Source: Vibrio sp. 10N.286.49.B1
Lineage (GTDB): Bacteria > Pseudomonadota > Gammaproteobacteria > Enterobacterales > Vibrionaceae
DNA: 64,000 nucleotides
NCBI RefSeq assembly: GCF_002873335.1
Contig: NZ_MCUW01000017.1
Coordinates: forward strand, 1-64,000
Direction: 5' to 3'
Shown: positions 42,192 to 52,898 of the stretch, in pieces
How the letters are laid out: each line of letters opens with the position of its first letter
Position numbering within the stretch: position 1 is the stretch's first letter
Notes under the pieces: model-generated
The model's database searches: none
What the model was told of the DNA's origin: nothing
Seen by the model: only the letters and a program-made list of their open reading frames with translations
Made by a program: the position numbers and the translations under genes

Positions 42192-43730
42192 TTAAGAAAG
42201 GAAAAATTGATACGATGAGTTATCAGTTTCATCTTTGCATTGATAGCCCAGTTCTCTGAGGTGCAGTGAGAACTCCGCAAGATCGCTATCTTGTAACTCA
42301 AAACCACACAGTACTCGACCATAGTCCGCACCGTGGTTGCGATAGTTAAACAGGCTGATGTTCCAATGGGTGCCCAGTGTGCTCAGAAACTTCAGCAACG
42401 CACCAGGATACTCTGGGAACTCAAAGCTATACAATCGCTCTTTAAGTGGCTTAGAAGGTTTACCACCAATCATATAACGCACATGCAGCTTCGCCATCTC
42501 ATCATCAGACAAGTCGACGACTGGATATCCTCCAGTGTCTAAATCTTTAATGATGCCTGCCAGTTCTTCCTGACCCCCAGCAAGACGCACACCGACAAAG
42601 ATATTTGCCAGTTTGTCGTCATTGTAGCGGTAGTTAAATTCTGTCACCGCCCGGCCACCGATGATGTTACAAAACTCAAAGAAGGCACCTTGCCGCTCAG
42701 GTATGGTGACGGCAAGTAACCCTTCACGTTTCTCACCGAGCTCACAACGTTCTGATACATAGCGTAAACCATGGAAGTTAGTGTTAGCTCCGGATAAAAC
42801 CGTGCCGAGCTTTTTATCTTTGAGTGCATGTTGCTCAGCAAATTTTTTCAGGCCTGCTAATGCAAGGGCACCCGAAGGCTCAGCGATGGCACGGGTATCT
42901 TCGAAAATATCCTTCACCGCAGAGCAGATCTCATCACTGGATACCGTGATATGGCCATCAATGTACTGTTGGCATAAGCGGAAGGTTTCCTGACCAATAA
43001 TTTTAACCGCGACACCGTCAGCAAACATGCTCACTCGATCCAAGGCGACGGGTTCACCAGCATCAAGCGCGGCTTTAAGGCAGGCTGAATCCTCCGGCTC
43101 GACAGCAATAATCTTTATCTCTGGCATGAGTTGCTTGACGAGTACGGCAACGCCAGCGGCCAAACCGCCGCCTCCAACAGGAACAAAGATATAATCAAGG
43201 TGGCCATTTTGTTGTAGCATTTCCATGCCAATCGTTCCTTGCCCTGCAATCACCAGTGGGTGATCAAAAGGAGGAACAAAGGTATAACCATACTCTGCCG
43301 ACAGGCGTTCAGCTTCTGCTTTTGCTTCATCAAAGTTGTTACCATGAAGGACCACTTTTCCGCCAAAGCTTCTTACCGCATCGACTTTAATATCGGGTGT
43401 GGTCTTGGGCATCACAATCGTGGTGCTGATGCCCAACTTTGTACCAGATAACGCCATGCCTTGTGCGTGATTGCCCGCAGAAGCCGCGATCACCCCAGCA
43501 TTTTTTTGAGCCTCAGTCAGGTTGGCAACCATATTGTAAGCGCCACGTAGCTTGAATGAGTGTACCGGCTGGCGATCCTCTCGCTTGATCTGCACGTGGT
43601 TGTTAATACGTGCTGAGAGTCGAGGCATGTCTTGAAGCGGAGTAACGGTCGCGACTTCATAGACAGGAGCCCGCAGTACTTGTCGCAGGTATTCTGCGCC
43701 AGTGCTAGGGTAATGGTTGGCTTCACTCAT
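42192..43730 (-). CDS. ilvA: Threonine deaminase, biosynthetic
   Basis: Converts threonine to 2-oxobutanoate, the first step to isoleucine. It has 512 aa. The PLP lysine is K60 in HSFKLRGAYNM, the PLP phosphate loop is VPVGGGGLAAGVAVL, and two C-terminal ACT-like domains (about 330-505) carry isoleucine/valine feedback sites. It is last in ilvGMEDA, three bases after ilvD. Confidence 0.97.
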   Translation of the reverse strand: MSEANHYPSTGAEYLRQVLRAPVYEVATVTPLQDMPRLSARINNHVQIKREDRQPVHSFKLRGAYNMVANLTEAQKNAGVIAASAGNHAQGMALSGTKLGISTTIVMPKTTPDIKVDAVRSFGGKVVLHGNNFDEAKAEAERLSAEYGYTFVPPFDHPLVIAGQGTIGMEMLQQNGHLDYIFVPVGGGGLAAGVAVLVKQLMPEIKIIAVEPEDSACLKAALDAGEPVALDRVSMFADGVAVKIIGQETFRLCQQYIDGHITVSSDEICSAVKDIFEDTRAIAEPSGALALAGLKKFAEQHALKDKKLGTVLSGANTNFHGLRYVSERCELGEKREGLLAVTIPERQGAFFEFCNIIGGRAVTEFNYRYNDDKLANIFVGVRLAGGQEELAGIIKDLDTGGYPVVDLSDDEMAKLHVRYMIGGKPSKPLKERLYSFEFPEYPGALLKFLSTLGTHWNISLFNYRNHGADYGRVLCGFELQDSDLAEFSLHLRELGYQCKDETDNSSYQFFLS

Positions 43731-43733
43731 GTC

Positions 43734-45575
43734 TTATCCCTCGAGCTTAGACTTGTCTCTTACCGCGCCTTTATCTGCACTGGTAGCCATACTTGCGTAG
43801 GCTTTTAGTGCGAGAGAAACGACACGTTCACGATTCGCTGGCTTCCAGCCGAGCTTATCTTGAGCGGCACGACGAGCACTCAGCTCTTCGTCAGAAATAT
43901 CCAGAGTGATCGAACGTTCTGGAATATTAATATTAATGATATCGCCATCGTTGACGAGACCAATAGTGCCACCGCTTGCGGCTTCTGGTGACGCATGACC
44001 AATAGAAAGACCCGATGTGCCTCCTGAGAAGCGTCCATCCGTTAACAAAGCACACTCTTTGCCTAGTCCCATTGATTTTAGGTAGGTTGTTGGATACAAC
44101 ATTTCTTGCATGCCAGGGCCACCCTTCGGTCCCTCATAGCGAATGATGACGACATCACCGGCTTTGACTTTACCGCCTAAAATACCGTCTACCGCATCTT
44201 CCTGGCTTTCAAATACCACGGCAGGACCGCGGAATATTAAGCTTCCTTCATCGACGCCGGCTGTTTTGACGATACAACCATCCAAAGCGATATTGCCGCT
44301 CAACACTGCCAGCCCACCTTCTTGGCTGAAAGCATTTTCTTTGGTGCGGATACAGCCGTCTTTACGATCATCGTCAAGACGATCCCAGCGACAATCTTGA
44401 GAAAAGGCTTTGGTGGTGCGAATGCCGGCAGGACCTGCGCGGAAGAATTTAAGCACCGCTTCATCTTCGGTTTGCATGATGTCGTATTGTGCCAGTTGTT
44501 CTTTCATTGAAAGACCAAGTACGGTACGAGTATCGTTGTTCAATAACCCTGCACGATCGAGTTCGCCAAGAATGGCCATCACGCCACCCGCACGGTGCAC
44601 ATCTTCCATATGGTACTTCGGTGTGGACGGTGCCACCTTACAAAGATGAGGCACACGACGAGACATCTCATCGATATCATCCATATCGAACGCAATCTCA
44701 CCTTCTTGAGCAGAAGCAAGCAGGTGCAATACCGTATTACTTGAACCGCCCATGGCAATATCCAAAGCCATCGCGTTTTCAAATGCAGCACGATTCGCAA
44801 TATTACGTGGCAATGCTGAGGCGTCATCTTGCTCATAGTAGCGTTTCGTCAATTCGACGACGCGTTTACCGGCATTGATAAACAACTGCTCACGATCGGC
44901 GTGAGTCGCGAGCATGGAGCCGTTACCCGGTTGAGAAAGGCCTAATGCTTCCGTTAGACAGTTCATCGAGTTGGCTGTAAACATGCCAGAGCATGATCCA
45001 CATGTTGGACACGCAGAACGCTCTACTTGCTCACTTTGCTCATCAGAAATAGTCGGATCGGCACCTTGGATCATGGCATCAACCAGATCCAGCTTAATGA
45101 TCTGATCAGAAAGCTTGGTTTTACCTGCTTCCATTGGGCCACCGGAAACAAAGATCACAGGGATGTTAAGGCGCATAGCCGCCATCATCATTCCTGGGGT
45201 GATCTTGTCGCAGTTAGAGATACAGACCATCGCATCTGCACAGTGCGCATTCACCATGTATTCCACAGAATCTGCAATAAGCTCACGTGATGGCAGTGAA
45301 TACAACATACCACCATGGCCCATCGCGATGCCGTCATCGACAGCGATCGTGTTGAATTCTTTGGCGATTCCGCCTGCTTTCTCAATTTCGCCGGCGACCA
45401 GTTGACCCATGTCTTTTAGGTGAACGTGGCCAGGAACAAATTGAGTAAATGAGTTCACGACGGCAATGATTGGTTTGCCAAAATCTTCGTCTTTTACACC
45501 AGTGGCACGCCAAAGTGCGCGGGCACCAGCCATGTTGCGTCCATGTGTTGTGGTCGCGGATCTATAAATAGGCAT
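43734..45575 (-). CDS. ilvD: Dihydroxy-acid dehydratase
   Basis: An Fe-S dehydratase of the branched-chain pathway, 613 aa. The three cluster cysteines lie in [13 protein letters not shown] and [39 protein letters not shown] is near the C-terminus. It lies between ilvE and ilvA with short gaps and is intact. Confidence 0.98.
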   Translation of the reverse strand: MPIYRSATTTHGRNMAGARALWRATGVKDEDFGKPIIAVVNSFTQFVPGHVHLKDMGQLVAGEIEKAGGIAKEFNTIAVDDGIAMGHGGMLYSLPSRELIADSVEYMVNAHCADAMVCISNCDKITPGMMMAAMRLNIPVIFVSGGPMEAGKTKLSDQIIKLDLVDAMIQGADPTISDEQSEQVERSACPTCGSCSGMFTANSMNCLTEALGLSQPGNGSMLATHADREQLFINAGKRVVELTKRYYEQDDASALPRNIANRAAFENAMALDIAMGGSSNTVLHLLASAQEGEIAFDMDDIDEMSRRVPHLCKVAPSTPKYHMEDVHRAGGVMAILGELDRAGLLNNDTRTVLGLSMKEQLAQYDIMQTEDEAVLKFFRAGPAGIRTTKAFSQDCRWDRLDDDRKDGCIRTKENAFSQEGGLAVLSGNIALDGCIVKTAGVDEGSLIFRGPAVVFESQEDAVDGILGGKVKAGDVVIIRYEGPKGGPGMQEMLYPTTYLKSMGLGKECALLTDGRFSGGTSGLSIGHASPEAASGGTIGLVNDGDIININIPERSITLDISDEELSARRAAQDKLGWKPANRERVVSLALKAYASMATSADKGAVRDKSKLEG

Positions 45576-45587
45576 TGTACTCGTTCC

Positions 45588-46550
45588 TTATTTTTCAGCT
45601 GCGTTGCTGGTGTCGGCATCTTGAGGGTAAACGTAGTCAAGCCAACCCCATTTATCTTCCGTTGTGCCATTGAATAGGCCAAAGTAAGCGTCTTGCATGA
45701 CTTTTGTGATTGGGCCGCGTTTGCCTTCGCCAACCTCAATCTTATCGACAGAGCGGACGGGCACAATTTCAGCCGCCGTTCCAGTCATGAAAATCTCATC
45801 AGCAAGATACAGCGCTTCACGAGCGATGTTCGTTTCGCGAACGTCATAGCCCATGTCTTTGGCCATGGTCATAATACTGTCGCGTGTAATACCCGGTAGG
45901 ATCGCACTGGTGGCTGGTGGTGTCATGATGATGCCATCTTTGATGACGAAGATGTTCTCGCCAGCACCTTCAGATAGGTAACCATCGACACTGAGAGCGA
46001 TGCCTTCATCATAACCATGGCGACGAGCTTCACCACCAACAAGTAAAGAAGACAGGTAGTTACCACCAGCTTTTGCTGCGGTTGGGATGGTATTTGGTGC
46101 GGCGCGATTCCAGCTGGAGATCATGGCATCTACGCCATTGGCTAGGGCTTCTTCACCCAAGTAAGAACCCCAAGGGAATGCGGCGATAATCAGTTCCATT
46201 ACAGAATCTTCAGGAGGGCAGACACCTAAACCAACATTACCAACAAACCCAAGTGGGCGAATGTAAGCTGATTCTAGTTTATTCTGACGCACGGTCTCGC
46301 GCGTTGCTTCCATGATTTCTTCTTCCGTATAAGGAATTGGGAAGCGGTAAATTTTGGCTGAATTCTTAAGGCGCTTTGCATGCTCAGGGTGACGGAAAAT
46401 AACCGGGCCCTTTGGCGTGTTGTAACAACGAACGCCTTCAAAAACCGACGTACCATAGTGCATAGCATGAGTTAGGACGTGAACGTTTGCCTCAGCCCAT
46501 GGAACCATTTCACCATTAAACCAAATAAAATCTGCTGTACTTGTAGCCAT
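45588..46550 (-). CDS. ilvE: Branched-chain amino-acid aminotransferase
   Basis: A fold-type IV PLP aminotransferase for the last step of Ile, Leu and Val synthesis. It has 320 aa, about ten more than E. coli, from a C-terminal tail (YVYPQDADTSNAAEK). The PLP lysine is K160 in TAAKAGGNYLSSLL. AGGAAG lies upstream of the ATG. It is third in the operon. Confidence 0.97.
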   Translation of the reverse strand: MATSTADFIWFNGEMVPWAEANVHVLTHAMHYGTSVFEGVRCYNTPKGPVIFRHPEHAKRLKNSAKIYRFPIPYTEEEIMEATRETVRQNKLESAYIRPLGFVGNVGLGVCPPEDSVMELIIAAFPWGSYLGEEALANGVDAMISSWNRAAPNTIPTAAKAGGNYLSSLLVGGEARRHGYDEGIALSVDGYLSEGAGENIFVIKDGIIMTPPATSAILPGITRDSIMTMAKDMGYDVRETNIAREALYLADEIFMTGTAAEIVPVRSVDKIEVGEGKRGPITKVMQDAYFGLFNGTTEDKWGWLDYVYPQDADTSNAAEK

Positions 46551-46563
46551 TTAGCGTTCTTCC

Positions 46564-46845
46564 TTATGCACTTTGTTCTTGTAGGTTGTGATTGGTCAGC
46601 TGGTTAGTTTTGAGTTCAGTGACGTCAACAGTACGAATATCCCAGAGTTTTTCAATCTGATTAATCAGCGTAGAAATAGGACGATCACTATCAACGATAA
46701 TCTCTACACTGGCAATCTTGCTTTCATGATTTTGTGTTGCGGCGACTTGCTTGATGATAAACCCGCGGTGACGAATCACGCGCAGCACTCGTTCAAGTAG
46801 GACGCTTTTATCATCGGCTTTTATGTCTAATAGGTATCGGTTCAT
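46564..46845 (-). CDS. ilvM: Acetolactate synthase II small subunit
   Basis: The regulatory ACT-domain subunit of the ilvG product, 93 aa. [29 protein letters not shown] is the ACT opening. The ATG at 46845 shares its A with the TAA stop of ilvG (TAATG), so translation is coupled, as in E. coli. The frame extends 18 codons into ilvG and that part is rejected. Confidence 0.95.
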   Translation of the reverse strand: MNRYLLDIKADDKSVLLERVLRVIRHRGFIIKQVAATQNHESKIASVEIIVDSDRPISTLINQIEKLWDIRTVDVTELKTNQLTNHNLQEQSA

Positions 46846-48491
46846 TAGGTGTTCTCCAACATCTCGCTGTTTGAGGCACCTGGTGGTACCAATGGCCATA
46901 CATTCTCTTCTTCATCGATGAGGACATGAAGAAGGTATGCGGTCTTGCTTGCTAGCATCTCTTTCAGTGCCGGCTCGACTTCTTCTTTTCGAGTAATGGT
47001 TTTGCCTGGAATATCGAACGCTTTAGCCAGCATCACGAAATCAGGGTTGTCATCTAGGATGGTTTCACTGTGTCGACCATCAAAAAAGAGTGACTGCCAT
47101 TGTCTTACCATACCCAAGCGGTGGTTATTGAGGAGCACCATTTTTACAGGAATTTGGCGACGTTTAAGTGTGCCTAATTCTTGGACGTTCATCATGAATG
47201 AGCCGTCGCCCGAGATCAGGATAGACTGATCGTCAGGTCGACCCACGGCTGCGCCCATTGCCGCAGGTAGTCCAAAGCCCATGGTACCAAGCCCGGCTGA
47301 CGTAATGAAGTTCTCAGGCATTCTTGGCTGAATGTGTTGTGCGGCCCACATCTGGTGTTGGCCTACATCCGTTGAGACCATTGAAGACTCTGGCATCATG
47401 TCAGACAATTGCTTAAGGAGTAGTGGAGCAAAAATCAGGTCGCCTGGGTGGTCATAGCGCCATTTAAATCCGCTGCGTAGGCTTTCACTATGGTGTACCC
47501 ATGGTGCCAGGTCTTTCGACAGCTCAAGCTGAGGTAAAATAACATTGATATCGCCACGCAATGCGGCATGGGCTGCTCTCAGTTTATTAAACTCAGCAGC
47601 ATCGATATCGATGTGAATGACCTTAGCGTTTGGTGCAAATGTATCGAGCTTGCCTGTCACTCGATCATCAAACCGCGCGCCGACGACGATAAGCAAGTCG
47701 CTTTCTTGTACGACTAGGTTTGCCGCCTTGGTGCCGTGCATACCGAGCATGCCTAGATAATGTGGATCGTGTCGCTCAACCGTACCCAACCCTTTAAGTG
47801 TGCTCACACATGGCATCGGGTTTAGGCGCAAAAACTCACGAACCGACTCTGTGGCATCCGCTAACTGTACTCCACCGCCTACGTACAATACTGGACGAGA
47901 ACTTTGGTTGAGGATTTGTTGCGCTAGTTGCATTTGTTCCGGATTTGCGACGGGAATAGCTGGAGGCGTGAAGGCGGGCAGCACATCAACAGGCGTTTGA
48001 GCAAGTTGAACATCTTTCGCTATATCAACAATAACCGGGCCAGGTCGTCCTGTTTTTGCCACCTCAAATGCTTCAGCAAGTGTAGGAGCAAGGTCATGGA
48101 TGTCGGTCACGAGATAGCTATGCTTGGTACAAGAAAGTGACATACCAATCACATCCATTTCTTGGAAAGCATCGGTACCAATATGAGAGCTGGCAACTTG
48201 GCCAGTTATGGCGACGAGAGGGACGGAGTCAAGGAAAGCATCGGCAAGGCCGGTAACGAGGTTGGTGGCGCCTGGGCCTGAAGTGGCCATGCATACCGCG
48301 ACATCCTTGGTCGCTCTAGCCATTCCGATGGCTGCCATGGCTGCGCCTTGCTCGTGTCGGCAAAGAATGTGTTCTACACCGCCATCATAAAGCGCATCGT
48401 AGATGGGCATTATTGCCCCACCGGGATAACCAAACACAGTCTTAATACCTTGTTGCGCTAGCGCTGCAACAACTAATTCAGCTCCTGTCAT
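46845..48491 (-). CDS. ilvG: Acetolactate synthase II large subunit
   Basis: A TPP-dependent synthase that makes acetolactate or acetohydroxybutyrate. It has 548 aa and is intact (in E. coli K-12 this gene is frameshifted). [16 protein letters not shown] and [18 protein letters not shown] hold the catalytic glutamate; the TPP motif is [23 protein letters not shown] precedes the ATG at 48491. It is first in the operon, behind the ilvL attenuator. Confidence 0.97.
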   Translation of the reverse strand: MTGAELVVAALAQQGIKTVFGYPGGAIMPIYDALYDGGVEHILCRHEQGAAMAAIGMARATKDVAVCMATSGPGATNLVTGLADAFLDSVPLVAITGQVASSHIGTDAFQEMDVIGMSLSCTKHSYLVTDIHDLAPTLAEAFEVAKTGRPGPVIVDIAKDVQLAQTPVDVLPAFTPPAIPVANPEQMQLAQQILNQSSRPVLYVGGGVQLADATESVREFLRLNPMPCVSTLKGLGTVERHDPHYLGMLGMHGTKAANLVVQESDLLIVVGARFDDRVTGKLDTFAPNAKVIHIDIDAAEFNKLRAAHAALRGDINVILPQLELSKDLAPWVHHSESLRSGFKWRYDHPGDLIFAPLLLKQLSDMMPESSMVSTDVGQHQMWAAQHIQPRMPENFITSAGLGTMGFGLPAAMGAAVGRPDDQSILISGDGSFMMNVQELGTLKRRQIPVKMVLLNNHRLGMVRQWQSLFFDGRHSETILDDNPDFVMLAKAFDIPGKTITRKEEVEPALKEMLASKTAYLLHVLIDEEENVWPLVPPGASNSEMLENT

Positions 48492-48640
48492 TGCTTCCTC
48501 CTTGTAGACCGCATAATGAGTAGCGGTTTTTTATCGTTCGACTGCACATAGTGTGCCCCCATATTCTTCCGTTTTTATCATCTTTACGAGACTGGACTCG
48601 CTTTCGTGATCGTCATCAAATTTTTGTTTTACAACTTGTA

Positions 48641-48675
48641 AAAAAACCCCCGGACTTTTCAGTGCGGGGGTTTTT
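48641..48675 (-). terminator. ilv operon attenuator (intrinsic terminator)
   Basis: On the minus strand CCCCCG (48670-48665), a nearly paired middle (CACT-GAAA-AGTC) and CGGGGG (48652-48647) are followed by TTTTTTT. It lies 13 bases after the ilvL stop and about 150 bases before ilvG. No gene is seen in 48492-48640. Confidence 0.9.
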
Positions 48676-48687
48676 AGAATCTTGCGG

Positions 48688-48777
48688 CTATTTTCCGCCC
48701 ATATTCCCCCGTGTGTTCCTAATCAGGACCACAATAATCAGGGTAATCAGAGTGTGAGCGTAAGCACTAAAAGTCAT
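48688..48777 (-). CDS. ilvL: ilv operon leader peptide
   Basis: A 29-codon reading frame that translates to MTFSAYAHTLITLIIVVLIR followed by NTRGNMGGK. Ten residues in a row (L-I-T-L-I-I-V-V-L-I) contain nine Leu, Ile or Val codons, so ribosome stalling on shortage of charged Ile, Leu or Val tRNA would prevent formation of the terminator immediately downstream. The position, length and composition match the ilvGMEDA leader peptides of enterobacteria. The ribosome binding site is weak. Confidence 0.9.
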   Translation of the reverse strand: MTFSAYAHTLITLIIVVLIRNTRGNMGGK

Positions 48778-48829
48778 TTCTAATATCTAATCGTTTGCTT
48801 TATGTTGAACGAAAATGTCTGCGTCCTTA

Positions 48830-48859
48830 GTGGTATCACATATTTCTGTTACCTGACAA
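48830..48859 (-). promoter_or_regulatory. Possible promoter of the ilv operon
   Basis: On the minus strand TTGTCA (48859-48854) is followed after 17 bp by ATACCA, a poor -10. Initiation here would place the ilvL start about 50 bases downstream. Weak match. Confidence 0.3.
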
Positions 48860-48982
48860 GCAAAACCTCATTCTTTTTTCACATTTAATCAGCATCAAAT
48901 CAGGCTATATAACATGTTCTATTTATAAAACTCTGCTTTTTGATGGGTTTAACTGACTAATTTAGGTGAAAAAAGGAAATTC

Positions 48983-50506
48983 ATGGGATTATCGATTATT
49001 TACAGCCGTGCCAGTGTTGGGGTGGAAGCACCGTTAGTAACGGTAGAGGTGCATATCAGTAATGGTATGCCTGGTTTTACCTTGGTTGGGTTGCCTGAGA
49101 CAACAGTAAAAGAATCTAAAGACAGGGTTCGTAGCGCCATTATTAATTCTCGTTTTGAATTCCCTGCAAAACGGATCACCGTTAATTTAGCGCCTGCTGA
49201 TCTGCCCAAAGAAGGGGGGCGTTTTGATCTGCCGATTGCATTGGGTATTTTGGCTGCTTCGGATCAATTGCCCAAGACCTTGTTGCAACAGCATGAGTTT
49301 ATTGGTGAGTTGGCATTGTCGGGCTCGTTGCGGTCCGTTAAAGGCGTGTTACCTGCAGCATTGGCCTCGGATAAATCAGCTCGCCAGCTTATTGTACCGG
49401 AAGGGAATGCCAATCAAGCGGCTTTGGTTGGTAAAGACAAGCATAAATCGGCGTCCGGGTTACTAGATGTGTGCGCTCATTTAATGGGACAACGAGCCTT
49501 GACGCTGGCCACTTCGCCGCCACTCAAGACGCAGACGGAGGATGCACGGGATCTACAAGATATTATTGGGCAGCAGCAAGGTAAACGGGCGCTGGAGATT
49601 GCGGCGGCAGGAAATCACAACCTATTGTTTCTTGGACCGCCAGGGACAGGTAAAACGATGCTTGCTTCTCGACTGCGTGATTTATTGCCGATGATGAGTG
49701 ATGAAGAAGCGATCGAGACGGCCTCTGTTGGCTCTCTTACTCAGCAAGAAATCAATGAGGATAATTGGAAGCAAAGGCCTTTCCGATCGCCACACCACTC
49801 TAGTTCAATGGCCGCGCTGGTGGGCGGGGGAACCATACCAAGACCAGGAGAAATATCTTTAGCACACAATGGGTTGTTGTTTCTTGATGAAATGCCAGAG
49901 TTTGAGCGTAAGGTACTGGATTCCTTGCGAGAGCCTTTGGAATCGGGTGAAATTGTTATTTCCCGAGCGCAGGGGAAGACTCGCTTTCCCGCTCGCTTTC
50001 AGTTAGTGGGGGCATTAAACCCCAGCCCAACTGGCTATTACGATGAGAATCAAGCTAGGGTAGCACCGCAAGCAATACTTCGTTATTTAGGGCGGTTATC
50101 CGGCCCTTTATTGGATCGTTTTGATATGTCGATTGAGATTCCCTTATTGCCCAAGGGTGTGTTGGCGGAGGGGGGCGATCGGGGAGAATCAACCACACAA
50201 GTAAAAGCACGAGTGATGGAAGCCAGAACTAAAATGGTGACTCGCTCTGGCAAAGCCAATGCCTTATTACAAAGCCGAGAGATTGAACGCTACTGTCATC
50301 TTGCCAAGTCAGACGCTGAGTTTTTGGAAAATGCATTACACCGTTTAGGATTGTCTATTCGCGCCTATCATCGAATCATTAAAGTCGCTCGAACCATCGC
50401 TGACCTATCGAATGAACCGGATATTCAACGGGCTCATTTAGCCGAAGCGTTGGGGTATCGAGCGATGGACCGACTATTAAAACAACTGACGGCACAAGCG
50501 GTATAA
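48983..50506 (+). CDS. comM: ComM / YifB Mg-chelatase-like AAA+ helicase
   Basis: A hexameric AAA+ branch-migration helicase that extends recombination joints during natural transformation in Vibrio and Acinetobacter. It has 507 aa. The N-terminal Lon-substrate-like domain (GMPGFTLVGLPETTVKESKDRVRSAI), Walker A GPPGTGKTMLASRL near residue 216 and the Mg-chelatase signature HNGLLFLDEMPEFERKVLDSLREPLE are clear. It is divergent from ilvL with 205 bp between. No convincing terminator follows. Confidence 0.95.
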   Translation: MGLSIIYSRASVGVEAPLVTVEVHISNGMPGFTLVGLPETTVKESKDRVRSAIINSRFEFPAKRITVNLAPADLPKEGGRFDLPIALGILAASDQLPKTLLQQHEFIGELALSGSLRSVKGVLPAALASDKSARQLIVPEGNANQAALVGKDKHKSASGLLDVCAHLMGQRALTLATSPPLKTQTEDARDLQDIIGQQQGKRALEIAAAGNHNLLFLGPPGTGKTMLASRLRDLLPMMSDEEAIETASVGSLTQQEINEDNWKQRPFRSPHHSSSMAALVGGGTIPRPGEISLAHNGLLFLDEMPEFERKVLDSLREPLESGEIVISRAQGKTRFPARFQLVGALNPSPTGYYDENQARVAPQAILRYLGRLSGPLLDRFDMSIEIPLLPKGVLAEGGDRGESTTQVKARVMEARTKMVTRSGKANALLQSREIERYCHLAKSDAEFLENALHRLGLSIRAYHRIIKVARTIADLSNEPDIQRAHLAEALGYRAMDRLLKQLTAQAV

Positions 50507-50550
50507 AATAGACATCGTCTTTTTTGTTTATTAATTTAAAAATTAACACG

Positions 50551-51528
50551 TTAAAAAGAGAAGTTCATACCTACTGAGGTGATCCAATCTGATGAATCAT
50601 AAAAGGCGATCGAGGAGTCTGTCGCATTGTAGCCAGACAATGAAATGAGCGAAAGGGTATCGATATTCCACAATGATAAATACTCGTATGCGAAAAACCC
50701 GCTGTACTTTTCATCGATTCGCCTTGATTGCTCGAAGATAGTGTTTTGGCCTTTATATTCGTGATTCATGTAGTTTAATGTGGCAGCAAAACTATGCTGA
50801 TCATAAATAAACAGTGTGGTGAGCTCGGTCCCAACACCTTGATTCCTTAAGGATGAACCTTGACTGTCATCATTGAGGTAAATCAACGATGGAAACAGTG
50901 TCCACTGCTCCGTGGCTGATAGGGTATAAGAGCCCTTTGCATAGTAAAGGTCGCTGTTCCGATTGAAGTCTTTTGCGTACGCATTTGTAAGGTTATAGGC
51001 GGATCGTTCTTCATCGATAACTCGAGTGCCATAGGCCATATCTAGAGTGAAAGGGGTGCCGGCAATATTTTCATACTGAAAGCGAAATGCATCGCCAGTG
51101 GCCTCTGCCGCTTTTAATTGACTCGACTCCACATAAGGGTTACTCCAGATGGGTTCTCCGATAACGGTTGGGAGATAAGAAAACGTCATGACACTAGTGT
51201 CTGGCAATTGTTGCCGATATCCGCCTTCAAGGATGAACGTGCCCACCGCGATGTCACTCCGTGAGCTACCAATAAACCATTCTTTGTCTAATTGAGTGCC
51301 GTAGGTATACCGTAATGTCCCTAAAGGAAGCCAGAATTCATCATGAGCCTCGGTCGTTGACGTTATTGCTGGGACATTACTGGCAACAAGGTTCGACTTC
51401 TCTCCGATGATTGCGTTGCTCAAAGAAAGTTCACCGCTAAAGCCTGAGGTACCTCGCAGTGCAGCATAAGTTGGAGTAGCTAGGGTTGAGGATATGAAGG
51501 CGATAATCAGCCAGTGTGAGCGAGGCAT
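50551..51528 (-). CDS. DUF2860-type outer membrane beta-barrel protein (copy 2)
   Basis: A 325-aa protein with a signal peptide (to TYA, residue 22) and alternating hydrophobic strands, ending in the aromatic MNFSF typical of outer-membrane barrels. It shares several blocks with the neighbouring gene: GTSGFSGELSL, SRSDIAVGTFILEGGY, YENIAGTPFTLDMAYGTR and SIAFYDSSDWITSVGMNF. These fit the DUF2860 family common in Vibrio; function unknown. The ribosome binding site before 51528 is weak. It lies downstream of its paralogue, beyond a terminator. Confidence 0.8.
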   Translation of the reverse strand: MPRSHWLIIAFISSTLATPTYAALRGTSGFSGELSLSNAIIGEKSNLVASNVPAITSTTEAHDEFWLPLGTLRYTYGTQLDKEWFIGSSRSDIAVGTFILEGGYRQQLPDTSVMTFSYLPTVIGEPIWSNPYVESSQLKAAEATGDAFRFQYENIAGTPFTLDMAYGTRVIDEERSAYNLTNAYAKDFNRNSDLYYAKGSYTLSATEQWTLFPSLIYLNDDSQGSSLRNQGVGTELTTLFIYDQHSFAATLNYMNHEYKGQNTIFEQSRRIDEKYSGFFAYEYLSLWNIDTLSLISLSGYNATDSSIAFYDSSDWITSVGMNFSF

Positions 51529-51612
51529 ATATAGGATCTGGTCGGTTCAAGGGGGGGCTAAGATTACGCCGTTCGTTGGCATTTACCATTGATTTTAGTC
51601 ACATTTATAAAA

Positions 51613-51647
51613 CAAAAAATGGCTTAGATTGTTAATTCTAAACCATT
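51613..51647 (-). terminator. Terminator between the two DUF2860 genes
   Basis: On the minus strand AATGGTTTAGA pairs with TCTAAGCCATT (one G-U), followed by TTTTG. It suggests that the two paralogues are mostly transcribed separately. Confidence 0.65.
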
Positions 51648-51692
51648 GATTTATATTGTTTATAGTTGGGTGGTGATTGATTTGCTGGGTGA

Positions 51693-52682
51693 TTAGAACT
51701 CCCAGTTTACACCCACTGCCGTGATCCAGTTTTGTTCTTCATAAAAGGCAATATTAGAGGTGCTATTGGTGAAGCCACTGAATGCAACCAACGAGACATT
51801 GTCCGAATAGAAGATGCCCGGATACTCATAAGCAAGGAAGGCTTTCCACTCATCATCGCTACGGGTTACGTCGTAAATCGGGTTGGTGGCATCGAAGTCA
51901 CGTTTGAGGTAGCCGACGGTTAGTGCCAACTTGTGGTTCCCAAGAGACATAAAAGATGAAATCTCAGCCCCATAGGTGTTGTGCTTCATTGCACTACCCT
52001 CTGCATCTTGCTGCGTGTAAATAAGAGCAGGATAGAGCAAGACTTCGCGACTGATAGGCAGCATCATTTTAAACTTACCGTAGAGGATATCAGCATTGCG
52101 GTTGAGCATCTGAGCTTGTTCATCCGTTAGGCCTACACTCGCATCTTGCCCCGACTTTTCTTCGTCAAGTTCACGCTTACCATAGGCTAAATCGAGGCTG
52201 AATAAAGACCCTGCAATATTGTCGATCTGCATACGATATGCAGTGCCCTTCTCATTGGTGGTACTTCGGGTGCCATCCATATATGGGTCTTTCCATACCT
52301 CGCCTTCCAGTATGGTTGGTAAAATAGCAAAACTGACTTTAGTACGGTCTTTGAAAAGATATTTATAACCCGCTTCGAGTGCAACGGTACCGACCGCGAT
52401 ATCGGCTCGAGAGGTACCTAAGAAAACCTGATGGTTTGACGCTGAGCCAAATGTATATTGCACGTTACCTAACGGGAGAACGAGGGCACCACTGTCTTCT
52501 TGTTGGCCGCCGGTATATACACGGTAATCGTCATCGGTATTCGTGAGGTTGGATGTTTTACTGCTGTAAGCCGCGTTGATGGCAATCTCACCACTGAAGC
52601 CATTGCTCTCGCCTAACTTGGCAACAGCGGTTGTTGATACGAGACTGACTGCAACCGCTAAGACACTCCATGTCGGTTTCAT
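51693..52682 (-). CDS. DUF2860-type outer membrane beta-barrel protein (copy 1)
   Basis: A 329-aa predicted outer-membrane barrel with a signal peptide ending TAVA (about residue 21) and C-terminal GVNWEF. The shared blocks are NGFSGEIAIN, TSRADIAVGTVALEAGY, IDNIAGSLFSLDLAYGKR and NIAFYEEQNWITAVGVNW. The ATG at 52682 follows AAGGAACCAAT; the frame extends 13 codons further without a ribosome binding site. Identity to copy 2 is moderate, so the duplication is old. The substrate, if it is a channel, is unknown. Confidence 0.83.
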   Translation of the reverse strand: MKPTWSVLAVAVSLVSTTAVAKLGESNGFSGEIAINAAYSSKTSNLTNTDDDYRVYTGGQQEDSGALVLPLGNVQYTFGSASNHQVFLGTSRADIAVGTVALEAGYKYLFKDRTKVSFAILPTILEGEVWKDPYMDGTRSTTNEKGTAYRMQIDNIAGSLFSLDLAYGKRELDEEKSGQDASVGLTDEQAQMLNRNADILYGKFKMMLPISREVLLYPALIYTQQDAEGSAMKHNTYGAEISSFMSLGNHKLALTVGYLKRDFDATNPIYDVTRSDDEWKAFLAYEYPGIFYSDNVSLVAFSGFTNSTSNIAFYEEQNWITAVGVNWEF

Positions 52683-52898
52683 ATTGGTTCCTTCTTCGAT
52701 TCTGAATATCGTTAATAACAAATGTAATTATATGTTTACCTTATGTTATTGGTTTAGCATAAGCTTGTTTTATGTGGGTAACAAGACAATTTAAAAAGCA
52801 TTGAAGTGTATGGCGCATAAATGCATAGGTTGTCGTTAGTAGGCATGTTTATGGGTAGGCTAAGCCCGTATCAGAAAGGAAAATATAGAACGATAAGA

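Noticed and set aside
50507..50550. Terminator after comM
   Set aside because: Only a three-base stem precedes the T-run; not supportable.
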